A stretch of DNA of 64,000 bases from Pseudoduganella violacea (GCF_014191875.1 NZ_JACHXD010000015.1:1-64000), one strand, 5' to 3'; positions 34,352 to 44,729 are shown, counted from the first letter of the stretch. The notes: a model not told the origin generated them from the sequence alone. Made by a program: numbers and translations.

Positions 34352-35329
34352 TTACAAAGCCCTCACCGGCACACACAACTCACAAGTGAATTCCCCCGTT
34401 TGCGGATTCAGCGCCGTCTGCGGCGAGAAGCGCTCGAACAGCGGCCGGTCGTCGCATTGCAGGCCGCTGGACGGCAACCATTCGCGGATCAGGCTATTCC
34501 ATGCCGCAGCGATCGTGGTGGCCTGTCCCTTGAACTGCGCCACCGCATAGCGGCCGCCGGGCAGGGTCGAGATGCTGGCCTGGCCGCCGTTCTTGAACCC
34601 TTGCGGCACTTCCACGCAGGCGTCGTAGCGGCACTTTTCCGGCGCGGTGATGCTTGGGTCGTCGTGGCCCACGCCGTAGCAGGTGGCGCTGTCCAGACCA
34701 TGCGAATGCATCCACGGCGACATGGTATTGCGCCAGAATTCGCCGATGCTCATGCCGTAAGGACCGATATGGCGCTGATAGGCGATGGTTACGGCGGGCA
34801 GGTCGATCACGTGTACTTCCATTTGGTTTTCTCCGTTTGGTGATTGGGAGTCGCCATATTCGCCGAGCGGCAGGAATCCGGCCTGACCGCCGCTGCCATT
34901 CACCTGATCAGGATTGCTATTGGCCTCTTCGCGCGCCTGGCGCAGTCCGGCCGCCAATGCGGCCAGGCGCTCGCGCGTGCCGTCGCGCCAGGCGCTGGGC
35001 GAGCAGCCGAATTTCTGGCGGAAGGCGCGCGCCAGCGCCTCGCCCGAGCCGAAGCCGGTGCTTAGCGCCACTTCCAGCACGCTGGCCTGGCTGCCGCAGG
35101 AGAGGTGGAAGGCTGCCGTTTCCAGGCGCCGCCGACGCACATAGTCGCCGATGGTTTCACCCATCCAGGCGGCGAAGATGCGGTGGAAGTGGAAGCGCGA
35201 GAAGTTGGCGATGTCGGCCAGTTCCGCCGTTTCCAGCGCGCCGTCGAGGTGGCGGTCGATGTGGTCGATAACGCGGTTCATGCGGCGCGTGTATTCCGCG
35301 CGGTTGAGCTGGGGAAGGCTGTCGTCCAT
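34352..35329 (-). CDS. AraC family regulator with GyrI-like effector domain
   Basis: 325 residues from the ATG at 35329, which has GGAAG upstream and lies 4 bp after the dgt stop. Residues ~10-115 are the double helix-turn-helix of AraC/XylS proteins (ELADIANFSRFHFHRIFAAW, and VALSTGFGSGEALARAFRQK). Residues ~165-325 form a GyrI-like small-molecule domain (IDLPAVTIAYQRHIGPYGM, ACVEVPQGFKNGG, GGRYAVAQFKG). This layout is that of Rob/SoxS-type drug-responsive regulators with C-terminal effector domain. The target is unknown. Confidence 0.92.
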   Translation of the reverse strand: MDDSLPQLNRAEYTRRMNRVIDHIDRHLDGALETAELADIANFSRFHFHRIFAAWMGETIGDYVRRRRLETAAFHLSCGSQASVLEVALSTGFGSGEALARAFRQKFGCSPSAWRDGTRERLAALAAGLRQAREEANSNPDQVNGSGGQAGFLPLGEYGDSQSPNGENQMEVHVIDLPAVTIAYQRHIGPYGMSIGEFWRNTMSPWMHSHGLDSATCYGVGHDDPSITAPEKCRYDACVEVPQGFKNGGQASISTLPGGRYAVAQFKGQATTIAAAWNSLIREWLPSSGLQCDDRPLFERFSPQTALNPQTGEFTCELCVPVRAL

Positions 35330-35333
35330 GGGC

Positions 35334-36557
35334 TTATTTCTTCCAGTAGATGGCATCCAGGCTGCCTTCGCCGAAATACTTCTCGTATTCCCGGGCCGCG
35401 TTGGAATCCATCATGCCGGAGATGTAATCGATCACCAGCCGCTCGCGCGAATCCTTCAGGCAGCGCAGTTCGGGCGGCAGCAGGATATTGTCCTTGTTGT
35501 ACTGCTTGTCGCTCAGCACCTCGAACAGGCCGCGGATGATTTTTTCGCCGCGCTTTTCGTAGAGCTGCACATCCTTCTTGCGCAGGATGGCTTTCCACAG
35601 CAGGCTTTTCAGGCCGCGCGCCAGTTCCGCCTTGGTCTTGTAGCCCAGTTCCGGGCCATGCTTGCCCTCGACCACGCTGATGTCGCGGCACAGCTCATGC
35701 ACGATCTGCGACGTCATTTCCTTGCGCAGCACGATGGAGTATTCCTCCGAGCTGTCCTGCGCCTCGCATTTCAGCGCTTCGGCATGGGCGTGTTCGGCGA
35801 TGGCCGAGAACTGCTCGTAAGCGCCGGCGAAGTCGCGGCTGATCTTGAATTCGTGGACGATCTCGCCCCAGGTGATGATGCCGAAGCTGAGCGCATCCTC
35901 CAGGTCATGCGCGGCGTAGGCGATTTCGTCGGACAGGTCCATGATCTGCGCGTCGATGCTCTTGCGCACGGTGATGCCGTGACCGTCCAGCGCCGCGCTG
36001 AGGAAGGCGTAATCGTCCTCGTACAGGAACTTCTTCGGATTGTCCGCGCGCCGGTGGAAGTACTTGGTGATGCCGAACAGGGTGCGCACGGTCAGGTTCA
36101 GGCCCGCGTAGGCGTAATGCTTCTTCTCCAGCGTGCGCAGGATGCGGAAGGCTTGCGCATTGCCTTCGAAGCCGCCGCCGTCCGCAATCAGCTCGTTCAG
36201 GATTTTTTCGCCGTAGTGGCCGAAGGGTGGGTTGCCGATGTCGTGGGCCAGCGAGCAGGTTTCGGACACCACGCTGCGCTCCAGCCCCAGGTCGGCGGCG
36301 ATGGAGCGGGCGATTTGCGCCACTTCCAGGCTGTGCGTCAAACGGTTGCGGTTAAAGCTGTTGGCGTCCACGCCCAGCAACTGCATCTTGCCTTGCAGGC
36401 GGCGGAAAGAGGCGGAGTAGAGCACGCGCGCATAGTCGCGCATGCACTCTTCGCGGCCCTCGCCGCGGCCGTCGGACTGCGAGTGGGCGCGATACTCCAG
36501 CGGCAGCACCAGTTTTTCCTGCTCGCGGGCGAATTCTTTGGTTTCGGCTGAATACAT
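35334..36557 (-). CDS. dgt: Deoxyguanosinetriphosphate triphosphohydrolase (HD-domain dNTPase)
   Basis: 407 residues. It cleaves dNTPs to nucleoside and tripolyphosphate. The HD metal site is visible: His75 (RLTHSLEVAQ), His105-Asp106 (SLAHDIGNPPFGHYGE) and Asp210 (DLSDEIAY). The N-terminus YRAHSQSDGRGE.REECMRDYARVLYS is typical of the dGTPase subfamily. The downstream AraC gene is 4 bp away, so both may be co-transcribed without an obvious functional link. Confidence 0.93.
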   Translation of the reverse strand: MYSAETKEFAREQEKLVLPLEYRAHSQSDGRGEGREECMRDYARVLYSASFRRLQGKMQLLGVDANSFNRNRLTHSLEVAQIARSIAADLGLERSVVSETCSLAHDIGNPPFGHYGEKILNELIADGGGFEGNAQAFRILRTLEKKHYAYAGLNLTVRTLFGITKYFHRRADNPKKFLYEDDYAFLSAALDGHGITVRKSIDAQIMDLSDEIAYAAHDLEDALSFGIITWGEIVHEFKISRDFAGAYEQFSAIAEHAHAEALKCEAQDSSEEYSIVLRKEMTSQIVHELCRDISVVEGKHGPELGYKTKAELARGLKSLLWKAILRKKDVQLYEKRGEKIIRGLFEVLSDKQYNKDNILLPPELRCLKDSRERLVIDYISGMMDSNAAREYEKYFGEGSLDAIYWKK

Positions 36558-36648
36558 GGCTGTTCCTGTGTTTTTACCCAGGGATTTTAGACGAGAGCCG
36601 CGCCGGGCGGTGTATATTGCTGCCCACTGTTTTTCAATCGGATCTGGA

Positions 36649-38118
36649 ATGTCTTCTTTTTCCCTGTTTTCACTGGTGTTCGGCTACTTCGGACTATTGC
36701 TGCTGGTGGCCTGGTTCACTTCGCGCAATGCGAATAATGACAGCTTCTTCATCGGTAACAAGAGTTCGAACTGGATGCTGGTGGCCTTTGGCATGGTGGG
36801 CACCACGCTGAGCGGCGCCACCTTCATCAGCGTGCCGGGGGCGGTGGGGCGCGACGGTTTCGGCTATCTGCAGCTGACCATGGGCTATGTGGCCGGCTAT
36901 GTGGCGGTGGCGTATGTGTTGCTGCCGCTGTATTACCGGCTCAAGCTGACCTCCATCTACCACTACCTGGATATGCGCCTGGGCCGCCGTTCCTACCAGA
37001 GCGGGGCGGCCTTCTTCATCCTGTCGCGCACCCTGGGCGCCACGGCGCGCCTGTATCTTGTGGTGAATATCCTGCAGGCGACCATCCTGGACAGCCTGGG
37101 CGTGCCGTTCTGGCTCACCAATCTGGTGATCCTGCTGATGATCCTTCTATATACCTACGAGGGTGGCGTGAAGACCATCGTGTGGACCGACACCCTGCAA
37201 ACCGTCGGCATGCTGCTGGGCCTCATCAGCTGCGTGGTCTTCCTGATGCACGCAATGCAGCTGGACGTGGCGGGCAGCCTGGCGCAGATGGAGGCGAAAG
37301 GCTTGTCGCGCATCTTCACGCAGGACGTGGACAGCCCGTCCTACTTCTGGAAACACTTCTTTGCCGGCATGTTCATCGTGATCGCCATGACGGGCATGGA
37401 CCAGGAGATGATGCAAAAGAATATCTCGGTCAAAACCCTGGCCGATTCGCAAAAGAATATGCTGGCGCTGACGGCAATCCTGGTGGGCGTGCTGTCGCTC
37501 TTCCTGTTCCTGGGCGGCTTGCTGTACCTGTACGCGCCCCAGGTTGGGCTGGCGGCCAGCGGCGACAAGATTTTCCCCGCCGTGGTCATGGGCCATCTGC
37601 CCGCCGCCATGCAGATGGTCTTCTTCATCGCCCTGGTCAGCGCCTTGTTCCCCAGCGCGGACGGCGCGATCACGGCGCTGACGTCCTCCTTCTGCATCGA
37701 CATCCTGGGCCTGAAACGGCGCGCGGACCTGAGCGAGGCGCAGCGCCTGCGCATGCGGCACCGCGTCCATCTCGGCTTTTGCGCGCTCTTCCTGGTGCTG
37801 GTGATGGTGTTCAAATGGGTCGATAGCCCCAGCATGATCGGCGTGATCCTCAAGCTGGCCGGCTACACCTATGGGCCGCTGCTTGGCCTGTTCGCTTTCG
37901 GCCTGTTCACGCGCCGCAGCGTGCAGGATGGCCGCGTGCCGCTGGTGGTACTGGCCGGTCCGGCGCTGTGCTTCCTGGTCGAGCAGTATCAAGGCTTGTT
38001 ATTTGGTAGTTACAAAATCGGTCTGGAACTGTTGATACTCAACGGTTTGCTGACCATGGGTGGCCTGTTCCTGATTTCGCGTCCGGCCGAGAGCAAAGAA
38101 ATGCTGCCGACGCACTGA
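36649..38118 (+). CDS. Sodium:solute symporter (SSS family)
   Basis: 489 residues from the ATG at 36649; upstream extension of the frame runs into the antisense dgt gene and is rejected. About 13 hydrophobic segments. The family signature is visible in GNKSSNWMLVAFGMVGTTLS, FISVPGAVG and GMDQEMMQKNIS, and in the second half in FFIALVSALFPSADGAITAL. It imports an organic solute with Na+; the solute cannot be told. Divergent from dgt. Confidence 0.9.
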   Translation: MSSFSLFSLVFGYFGLLLLVAWFTSRNANNDSFFIGNKSSNWMLVAFGMVGTTLSGATFISVPGAVGRDGFGYLQLTMGYVAGYVAVAYVLLPLYYRLKLTSIYHYLDMRLGRRSYQSGAAFFILSRTLGATARLYLVVNILQATILDSLGVPFWLTNLVILLMILLYTYEGGVKTIVWTDTLQTVGMLLGLISCVVFLMHAMQLDVAGSLAQMEAKGLSRIFTQDVDSPSYFWKHFFAGMFIVIAMTGMDQEMMQKNISVKTLADSQKNMLALTAILVGVLSLFLFLGGLLYLYAPQVGLAASGDKIFPAVVMGHLPAAMQMVFFIALVSALFPSADGAITALTSSFCIDILGLKRRADLSEAQRLRMRHRVHLGFCALFLVLVMVFKWVDSPSMIGVILKLAGYTYGPLLGLFAFGLFTRRSVQDGRVPLVVLAGPALCFLVEQYQGLLFGSYKIGLELLILNGLLTMGGLFLISRPAESKEMLPTH

Positions 38119-38176
38119 CGAAACTTGTTTTTTCGCTTACAGTAGTCATGGAATCATCTTAATTTTAGGAGAATTG

Positions 38177-40039
38177 ATGTCTCGATCGGTTTCATCTTAT
38201 GTCGGCGGCGCCTTCCGCTTTGTCTGGCGCGCGCTGGACCTTGGCCGCCGCGCGGTACTGAATCTGCTGTTCCTGATTATCCTGATCGCACTGCTGTATG
38301 CGACCTTCGGCGGCGGCGCCAAGCCGCTGGGCGACAAGACCATGCTGGTGATCGAGCTGAAAGGCCAGTTGCTGGAGCAGGGCCGCAATGGCGCGCGCGA
38401 AGCCTTGCTGGCCAACCTGAATGGCGACGATCCGCGCAAGCAGATCCAGTTGCGCGACGTGCTGTCCGTGCTCGATGCGGCAGGCAAGGACGCGCAGATC
38501 GGCGGCGCCGTGCTGGTGCTGGACGATATGCAGGGTGGCGGCCAGGCGCTGGAGCGCGAGTTCGGCGCGGCACTGGACCGTTTCAAGGCCAAGGGCAAGA
38601 AAGTGGTGGCCTGGGGTTCTTCCTACAATCAGGCGCAGTACCAGGTTGCCTCGCATGCTGATGAAATCTATCTGCATCCGATGGGCATGGTGATGCTGGA
38701 TGGTTTCGGCCATTACCGCAATTACTACCGCGACGCGCTCGACAAGGTGGGCGTGACCGTGAACCTGATGCGGGTCGGCACCTTCAAGAGCTTTGCCGAG
38801 CCTTTCGTGGCGAACGGTCCATCGCCGGCGGCGGCCGAAGCGGACGCCTTCCTCATCAACGACCTGTGGGCGCGCTACACCAAGGGCGTGGAGACGGCGC
38901 GCAAGCTGCCGGAAGGCCAGCTGATGAAGGTCATCAATGGCTTGCCTGAGCTGTCCAAGGCCGCCAACGGCAATATGGCCAAAGTGGCGCTGGATGCGAA
39001 ACTGATCGACGGCGTGAAAACCCGCGACGATATCCGCAAGCTGATGATGGAGCGCGGCGCCACGAATGCGGAGGGCAAGACCTTCCGCCAGGTGGCGTTT
39101 GACGATTATCTGGCGCGCCAGCGTCCGAAATTCACCGGCGATGCAATCGGCGTGGTGATGGCGGTGGGCGAGATCGGCGACGGCGTGGCCGGTCCCGGCG
39201 CCATCGGCGGCGAATCGACCTCGAACCTGATCCGCATGGCGCGCGAAGACAGCAGCATCAAGGCTGTGGTGCTGCGCGTGGATTCGCCTGGCGGCAGCGC
39301 CTTCGGCTCGGAGCTGATCCGCCGCGAGCTGGAACTGACGCGCGCCGCCGGCAAGCCGGTGGTGGTATCGATGGGGAATGTGGCGGCATCCGGCGGCTAC
39401 TGGATTTCCATGGCTTCCGACGAGGTGATTGCTGATCCGGCCACCATCACCGGCTCCATCGGCGTGATCGCCCTGTATCCGACGGTGGAGAAAGTGGCGG
39501 ACAAGCTGGGCATCCACACCGCCGGCCAGACCACCACCTGGCTGGGCGATATCGACAACCGTCTGCGTCCGATGGACCCGCGCTTCGGCCAGGTCATCCA
39601 GGGCATGATCAACCACACTTACGACGAGTTCACCACCAAGGCCGCATTGGCGCGCCGCACCTCCCCGGCCAAGATCGATGAAGTGGGGCAGGGCCGCGTG
39701 TGGACCGGCGCCCAGGCCAAGGAACGCGGTCTGGTCGACACCCTGGGCAGCTACCAGGATGCGCTGAAGTCCGCCGCCAAGCGCGCCAAGCTGGAAGGCG
39801 AGCCGCGCATCGTCTACATCGAGCGCGAAACCTCGCGCTTCGACCGCGTGCTGGAGTACTTCGGCGGTTCGGCCGCCAAGGCCGTGGGCGAGCAGGTGAA
39901 GGTGGCGCTGGCGCCAACCGGCCTGCCGCTGGGCGTGGCCACCGGCGTGGCGAAAGACCTGAGCTGGCTGAATGATCTGACCCAGCAGCGCAAACCGTTC
40001 ACGGCGCTCACGCACTGCCTGTGCGAATCGCCGCGCTAG
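38177..40039 (+). CDS. sppA: Signal peptide peptidase SppA, 67K type
   Basis: 620 residues from the ATG at 38177 (TTAGGAG upstream). One N-terminal membrane anchor (residues ~27-45) is followed by two tandem ClpP-like peptidase domains. The catalytic Lys204 lies in RVGTFKSFAEPF of the first half and the nucleophile Ser405 in NVAASGGYW of the second, as in the E. coli enzyme (Lys209/Ser409). It degrades cleaved signal peptides in the inner membrane. A terminator-like hairpin follows about 60 bp downstream. Confidence 0.95.
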   Translation: MSRSVSSYVGGAFRFVWRALDLGRRAVLNLLFLIILIALLYATFGGGAKPLGDKTMLVIELKGQLLEQGRNGAREALLANLNGDDPRKQIQLRDVLSVLDAAGKDAQIGGAVLVLDDMQGGGQALEREFGAALDRFKAKGKKVVAWGSSYNQAQYQVASHADEIYLHPMGMVMLDGFGHYRNYYRDALDKVGVTVNLMRVGTFKSFAEPFVANGPSPAAAEADAFLINDLWARYTKGVETARKLPEGQLMKVINGLPELSKAANGNMAKVALDAKLIDGVKTRDDIRKLMMERGATNAEGKTFRQVAFDDYLARQRPKFTGDAIGVVMAVGEIGDGVAGPGAIGGESTSNLIRMAREDSSIKAVVLRVDSPGGSAFGSELIRRELELTRAAGKPVVVSMGNVAASGGYWISMASDEVIADPATITGSIGVIALYPTVEKVADKLGIHTAGQTTTWLGDIDNRLRPMDPRFGQVIQGMINHTYDEFTTKAALARRTSPAKIDEVGQGRVWTGAQAKERGLVDTLGSYQDALKSAAKRAKLEGEPRIVYIERETSRFDRVLEYFGGSAAKAVGEQVKVALAPTGLPLGVATGVAKDLSWLNDLTQQRKPFTALTHCLCESPR

Positions 40040-40099
40040 CCCCTTATCCTGTGTCGATTTGCTGCGTAATGTAGCCAATTTGTAACCGGGTTTGACAGC

Positions 40100-40131
40100 A
40101 AAACGCCATCGGCAGCCACCGGTGGCGTTTT
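40100..40131 (+). terminator. Terminator-like hairpin after sppA
   Basis: AAAACGCCA (40100-40108) pairs with TGGCGTTTT (40123-40131), with an inner CCACCGGTGG palindrome. The T tract is short (four T). The pairing is good, but the run of U is weaker than in a standard terminator. Confidence 0.6.
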
Positions 40132-40283
40132 CGTTGGAGGGCCGGTTTTGCACGCTTTGCGCGTTTTTCGGGCCGTTTTTGCGAGCCGGAGAACGTTTTG
40201 GACGGAACCTGTCTGGCGCAGGACGCCGTCAGGTGGCGGCCAATTGTATCGGTCCTGAAGCATTTGCCGCGAAGCCCTGTGCT

Positions 40284-40301
40284 AGAGTCAATTAAGACTC
40301 T
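40284..40301 (+). promoter_or_regulatory. Palindrome upstream of the RND efflux operon
   Basis: AGAGTC-AATTAA-GACTCT is a perfect 6+6 inverted repeat that ends 19 bp before the adaptor start codon. It is a candidate operator or part of the 5' untranslated region. No clear -10/-35 pair could be fixed in the 280-bp gap after sppA. Confidence 0.4.
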
Positions 40302-40320
40302 GACCCAGCAAGGACATGCG

Positions 40321-41634
40321 ATGGATGCGCACCCGAACACTTCTCCAGCCCCCCAATCGCGCCGCCGCAAATGGCTGGGCGCCGTTATCGCGGTGGCGGC
40401 CATGGCGGGGCTGGGTGGTCTGGCCTGGCATCTGACGCACAAGGCGCCGGAAGGGCCGGGGCCGGGCGGGCCGGGGGCTGCTGCTCCAGGCGCCGGCGGA
40501 TCTGGTGGCGCGGCGGGCGGTGCCGGTCGCGGTTCCGGCCGTGGCGGCCGGGGTGGCCCAGCCAGTACCGTGGGCGTGGCCACGGCTGAAAAAGCCGACA
40601 TTCCCGTCGTGCTGGAGGCGCTCGGCACGGTGTCGGCGGCGGCCACCACCACGGTGCGGCCACAGGTCTCGGGCATCCTGCAGAAGGTGCTGTTCAAGGA
40701 AGGGCAGATGGTCAGGGCCGGCCAGGTGCTGGCCCAGATCGATCCGCGCCAGTTCGAATTGGCGTTGATGCAGGCCAGCGGCCAGCGCCAGCGTGACGAA
40801 GCACAGCTGGAAAACGCGCGTCTGACGCTGGAACGCTACCGCACCCTGCTGGCCCAGGATTCCATCGCGCGGCAGGATGTGGATACGCAAACAGCCCTGG
40901 TGCGCCAGCTGGAAGGCACGGTGATGACGGACAAGGCGGCCGAAGGCACGGCGCGCCTGAACCTGGGCTATACCAAGGTGGTGGCGCCGATCAGCGGGCG
41001 TGTCGGCCTGCGCGTGGTCGATGTCGGTAATCTGGTGGGTTCGGGCGACGCCAACGGCATTGCCGTCATCACCCAGATTTCACCCATCGACGTGGAATTC
41101 GCCGTACCCCAGGACCAGGTGCCGGAGGTCATTGCGCGCGCCAATGAAGGCGCCGTGCTGCCGGCGCTGGCGCTGGACCGCACCCGCAGCACCACGCTGG
41201 AGCAGGGCCGCTTTGCGGCGCTGGACAATCAGGTGAACACGCAAACCGGCACGGTGATGGCGAAAGCGCGCTTCGAGAACGCCAAGATGGCGCTCTTCCC
41301 CAGCCAATTCGTCAACGTGCGCCTGGAACTGCGCACCATCAAGGATGCGGTCATGGTGCCGGTGACGGCGCTGCGCCACGGCTCGACGGGCGATTTCGTG
41401 TATGTGCTGAACCAGGACAAGACCGTTTCGCTGCGTCCCGTCACGCGCGGCCAGGCCACGGTGGACAAGGTGCAGCTCAAGAGCGGCGTGCAGGCGGGTG
41501 AGCAGGTCATCACCGAAGGCGCTGACCGTCTGAAGGACGGCGCCCACGTCACGCTGCCGGGAGAACGCGGCAGCGGGGAAGGGCGCAAGCGGCGTGAGGG
41601 GCATGGCCAGCAGCAGGGAGGCGGCGCGCGATGA
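40321..41634 (+). CDS. mdtA: RND efflux periplasmic adaptor (MdtA-like)
   Basis: 437 residues from the ATG at 40321 (AAGGA upstream). One N-terminal membrane segment is followed by an unusually long Gly/Ala/Pro/Arg linker (residues ~42-80). Then come the biotinyl-lipoyl halves (VRPQVSGILQKVLFKEGQMV and VVAPISGRVGLRVVDVGNLV), an alpha-hairpin between them and the beta-barrel domain. It links two inner-membrane pumps to the outer-membrane channel encoded downstream. The four genes overlap each other by 4 bp. No BaeSR-type regulator adjoins. Confidence 0.9.
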   Translation: MDAHPNTSPAPQSRRRKWLGAVIAVAAMAGLGGLAWHLTHKAPEGPGPGGPGAAAPGAGGSGGAAGGAGRGSGRGGRGGPASTVGVATAEKADIPVVLEALGTVSAAATTTVRPQVSGILQKVLFKEGQMVRAGQVLAQIDPRQFELALMQASGQRQRDEAQLENARLTLERYRTLLAQDSIARQDVDTQTALVRQLEGTVMTDKAAEGTARLNLGYTKVVAPISGRVGLRVVDVGNLVGSGDANGIAVITQISPIDVEFAVPQDQVPEVIARANEGAVLPALALDRTRSTTLEQGRFAALDNQVNTQTGTVMAKARFENAKMALFPSQFVNVRLELRTIKDAVMVPVTALRHGSTGDFVYVLNQDKTVSLRPVTRGQATVDKVQLKSGVQAGEQVITEGADRLKDGAHVTLPGERGSGEGRKRREGHGQQQGGGAR

Positions 41635-44600
41635 GTCCTTCGGCGCCCTTCATCCAGCGTCCGGTGGCGACTTCGCTGCTGATGCTGGCCATCGTGCTGG
41701 CAGGTTTGGTCGGCTTCAAGCTGCTGCCGCTGTCGGCGCTGCCCCAGGTCGATTTTCCGACCATCCAGGTGCAGACCCTGTATCCCGGCGCCAGTCCCGA
41801 AGTCATGGGCCAGACCGTGACCGCGCCGCTGGAACGCCAGTTCGGCCAGATGGCGGGCTTGCAGCGCATGAGTTCCACCAGCGCGGCGGGCGTTTCCATC
41901 ATCACCCTGCAATTCAGCCTGGGCCAGACGCTCGACGTGGCCGAGCAGGAAGTACAGGCCGCCATCAATGCGGGCGGCTCGCTGCTGCCGGCCGACCTGC
42001 CGGCGCCGCCGGTCTACGCCAAAGTCAACCCGGCCGACGCGCCCGTGCTGACCTTGGCCATCACCTCCGATACGATGCCGCTGACCGAGGTGCAGAATAT
42101 CGTCAATACGAGGCTGGCGCTGAAAATCTCCCAGGTCAACGGCGTCGGCCTGGTCACGCTGAGCGGCGGCCAGCGTCCCGCCGTGCGCATCCAGGCCGAC
42201 ACGCTGGCGTTGGCATCCTATGGCCTGGGACTGGACACGCTGCGCAGCGCCATCTCAGCCGCCAACGCCAACAGCGCCAAGGGCAGCTTCGACGGCCCCA
42301 CACGCTCCTTCACCATCAACGCCAACGACCAGCTGTTGACCGCCAACGATTACAAGAACCTGATCGTGGCCTTCAAGAACGGCGCGCCGGTGCGCCTGTC
42401 GAACGTGGCCCAGGTGGTGGACAGTGCCGAAAACGTCAAGCTGGGCGCCTGGTCCGGCTTGAAGCCCGCCATGATCCTGAATGTGCAGCGTCAGCCTGGC
42501 GCCAACGTCATCGCCACCGTGGATGCGATCAAGGAACGCCTGCCCGAGCTGCAAGCCGGCCTGCCCGGCGCGCTGCGTGTCGATGTGCTGAGCGACCGCA
42601 CCAACGGCATCCGCGCCTCGGTCGAGCATGTGGAGATGGAACTGGTGCTGGCCGTGGTGCTGGTGGTGCTGGTCATCTTCGCCTTCCTGCATAGCCTGCG
42701 CGCCACCGTGATCGCCAGCCTGGCCGTGCCGATTTCGCTGATCGGCACCTGCGGCCTGATGTACCTGCTGGGCTACAGCTTGAATAATCTGAGCCTGATG
42801 GCGCTCACCATCGCCACCGGTTTCGTGGTGGACGACGCCATCGTCATGATCGAGAACATCGCCCGCTATATCGAGGAGGGCGAAACGCCGATGGCCGCCG
42901 CGCTCAAGGGCGCGCAGCAGATCGGCTTTACCATCATCTCGCTGACGGTGTCGCTGATCGCGGTGCTGATTCCGCTGCTGTTCATGGGCGATGTGGTGGG
43001 GCGCTTGTTCCGCGAATTCGCCGTCACGCTCTCGATCACCATCCTCATTTCGGCCGTGGTGTCGCTTACCCTGGTGCCGATGATGGCGGGGCGCTGGCTG
43101 CGCAGCCATGCCGGCGATGCACCGGGCAGCACCGGCGCGCGCATCCAGCGCGTGATGGACAAGGTGATCCACCGCTACGACCTGTCCCTGCAATGGGTCT
43201 TGCAGCGCCAGGGACTGACCCTGCTGGTGGCGCTGGCGACGCTGGCGCTGACGGTGCTGCTGTATATCTACATCCCAAAAGGCTTGTTCCCGACGCAGGA
43301 TACGGGCCAACTGCAGGCGCGCATCGAAACGGCGCAAGCCGTGTCCTACAGCCGCATGGCCGAATTGCAGCAGGCCGCCGCCAAGGCGATTCTGGAAGAT
43401 CCGGAGGTGGAATCCCTGAGTTCACTGGTGGGCGTGGACGCGGCCAACAACACCATGCTGCATACCGGCCGCATGCTGATCAACCTGAAACGCGATCGCG
43501 GCAATCAGGCCGATACCATGGAGCGCCTGAAGCGCAGGGTAGGGACGGTGGCCGGAGTGCAGATCTACCTGCAGCCGACCCAGGATTTGACCATCGACGC
43601 CGAATCCGGCCCCACCCAGTACCGCGTCTCGCTGGAAGGCGCCGACAACGTCACGGTTTCGCAGTGGGCCGGCAAGCTGGCCGCGCAGATGCAGAAGAAG
43701 GCGCAGCTGCGCAATGTGGTGTCCGATGCCGGCGCGACCGGGGCTGCGGCCTATATCGCCATCGACCGCGATACGGCTTCGCGCCTGTCCGTCACCGCCG
43801 CCGCCATCGACGACGCCTTGTACAGCGCTTTCGGCCAGCGCATCGTGTCCACCATCTTCACCGAAACCAATCAGTACCGCGTGATCCTGGAGGCGCAGCC
43901 GGGCATCCTCAGCACGCCCGAATCGCTGGGTAATCTGCAGATCCGCACCGGCAGCGGCAAACCCACGCCCTTGTCGGCCATCGCCACCATCACGGAAAAG
44001 CCCGCGCCGCTGCAGATCACCCATGTGGCCCAATATCCGGCCACCACCATCGGCTTCGATACCGCACCCGGCGTGGCGCTCGGCAAATCGGTGGATGCGA
44101 TCCGCGCGGCGGCGCAGGAAATCGGCTTGCCGCCCGCGGTGTCGCTGACCTTTCTCGGCGCGGCCGGCGCCTACCAGGCTTCGTTGACGAACCAGCTCTG
44201 GCTGATCCTGGCGGCGGTGGTCTGCGTCTACATCGTGCTGGGCGTGCTGTACGAAAGCTATATCCACCCGCTGACCATTCTTTCCACCTTGCCCTCGGCC
44301 GGCGTGGGCGCCTTGCTGGCGTTGCTGCTGAGCGGCCAGGACCTGGGCGTGATCGGCATTATCGGCATCATCCTGCTGATCGGCATCGTGAAGAAGAATG
44401 CGATCATGATGATCGACTTCGCCATCGAGGCCGAACGCGACGAAGGTAAGCCGCCGCGCGAAGCCATCCACCAGGCGGCGCTGCTGCGCTTCCGCCCGAT
44501 CCTGATGACGACCCTGGCCGCGCTGTTTGCCGCCGTGCCGCTGATGCTGGGCTGGGGCGAGGGCGCGGAACTGCGCCGGCCCCTGGGCCTGGCCATTTTC

Positions 44601-44729
44601 GGCGGCTTGATCGTGAGCCAGATGCTGACCCTGTACACCACGCCGGTGATTTACCTGGCCTTCGACCGCCTGGGCCAGCGCTGGGGCACCAAGCGCGGCG
44701 AGGCGGCGGCGGGAGCGGCCCTGCCATGA
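41631..44729 (+). CDS. mdtB: RND efflux pump subunit (MdtB-like)
   Basis: 1032 residues, the normal size of an HAE-1 transporter. The start overlaps the adaptor stop as ATGA. The N-terminus PFIQRPVATSLLMLAI is typical. The proton relay is visible in TGFVVDDAIVMIENI (TM4), and a second conserved GIVKKNAIMMIDFA in TM10-11. In MdtABC systems two different pump proteins form a B2C trimer; the next gene provides the partner. Exported compounds in E. coli include novobiocin and bile salts; here this is inference. Confidence 0.92.
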   Translation: MSPSAPFIQRPVATSLLMLAIVLAGLVGFKLLPLSALPQVDFPTIQVQTLYPGASPEVMGQTVTAPLERQFGQMAGLQRMSSTSAAGVSIITLQFSLGQTLDVAEQEVQAAINAGGSLLPADLPAPPVYAKVNPADAPVLTLAITSDTMPLTEVQNIVNTRLALKISQVNGVGLVTLSGGQRPAVRIQADTLALASYGLGLDTLRSAISAANANSAKGSFDGPTRSFTINANDQLLTANDYKNLIVAFKNGAPVRLSNVAQVVDSAENVKLGAWSGLKPAMILNVQRQPGANVIATVDAIKERLPELQAGLPGALRVDVLSDRTNGIRASVEHVEMELVLAVVLVVLVIFAFLHSLRATVIASLAVPISLIGTCGLMYLLGYSLNNLSLMALTIATGFVVDDAIVMIENIARYIEEGETPMAAALKGAQQIGFTIISLTVSLIAVLIPLLFMGDVVGRLFREFAVTLSITILISAVVSLTLVPMMAGRWLRSHAGDAPGSTGARIQRVMDKVIHRYDLSLQWVLQRQGLTLLVALATLALTVLLYIYIPKGLFPTQDTGQLQARIETAQAVSYSRMAELQQAAAKAILEDPEVESLSSLVGVDAANNTMLHTGRMLINLKRDRGNQADTMERLKRRVGTVAGVQIYLQPTQDLTIDAESGPTQYRVSLEGADNVTVSQWAGKLAAQMQKKAQLRNVVSDAGATGAAAYIAIDRDTASRLSVTAAAIDDALYSAFGQRIVSTIFTETNQYRVILEAQPGILSTPESLGNLQIRTGSGKPTPLSAIATITEKPAPLQITHVAQYPATTIGFDTAPGVALGKSVDAIRAAAQEIGLPPAVSLTFLGAAGAYQASLTNQLWLILAAVVCVYIVLGVLYESYIHPLTILSTLPSAGVGALLALLLSGQDLGVIGIIGIILLIGIVKKNAIMMIDFAIEAERDEGKPPREAIHQAALLRFRPILMTTLAALFAAVPLMLGWGEGAELRRPLGLAIFGGLIVSQMLTLYTTPVIYLAFDRLGQRWGTKRGEAAAGAALP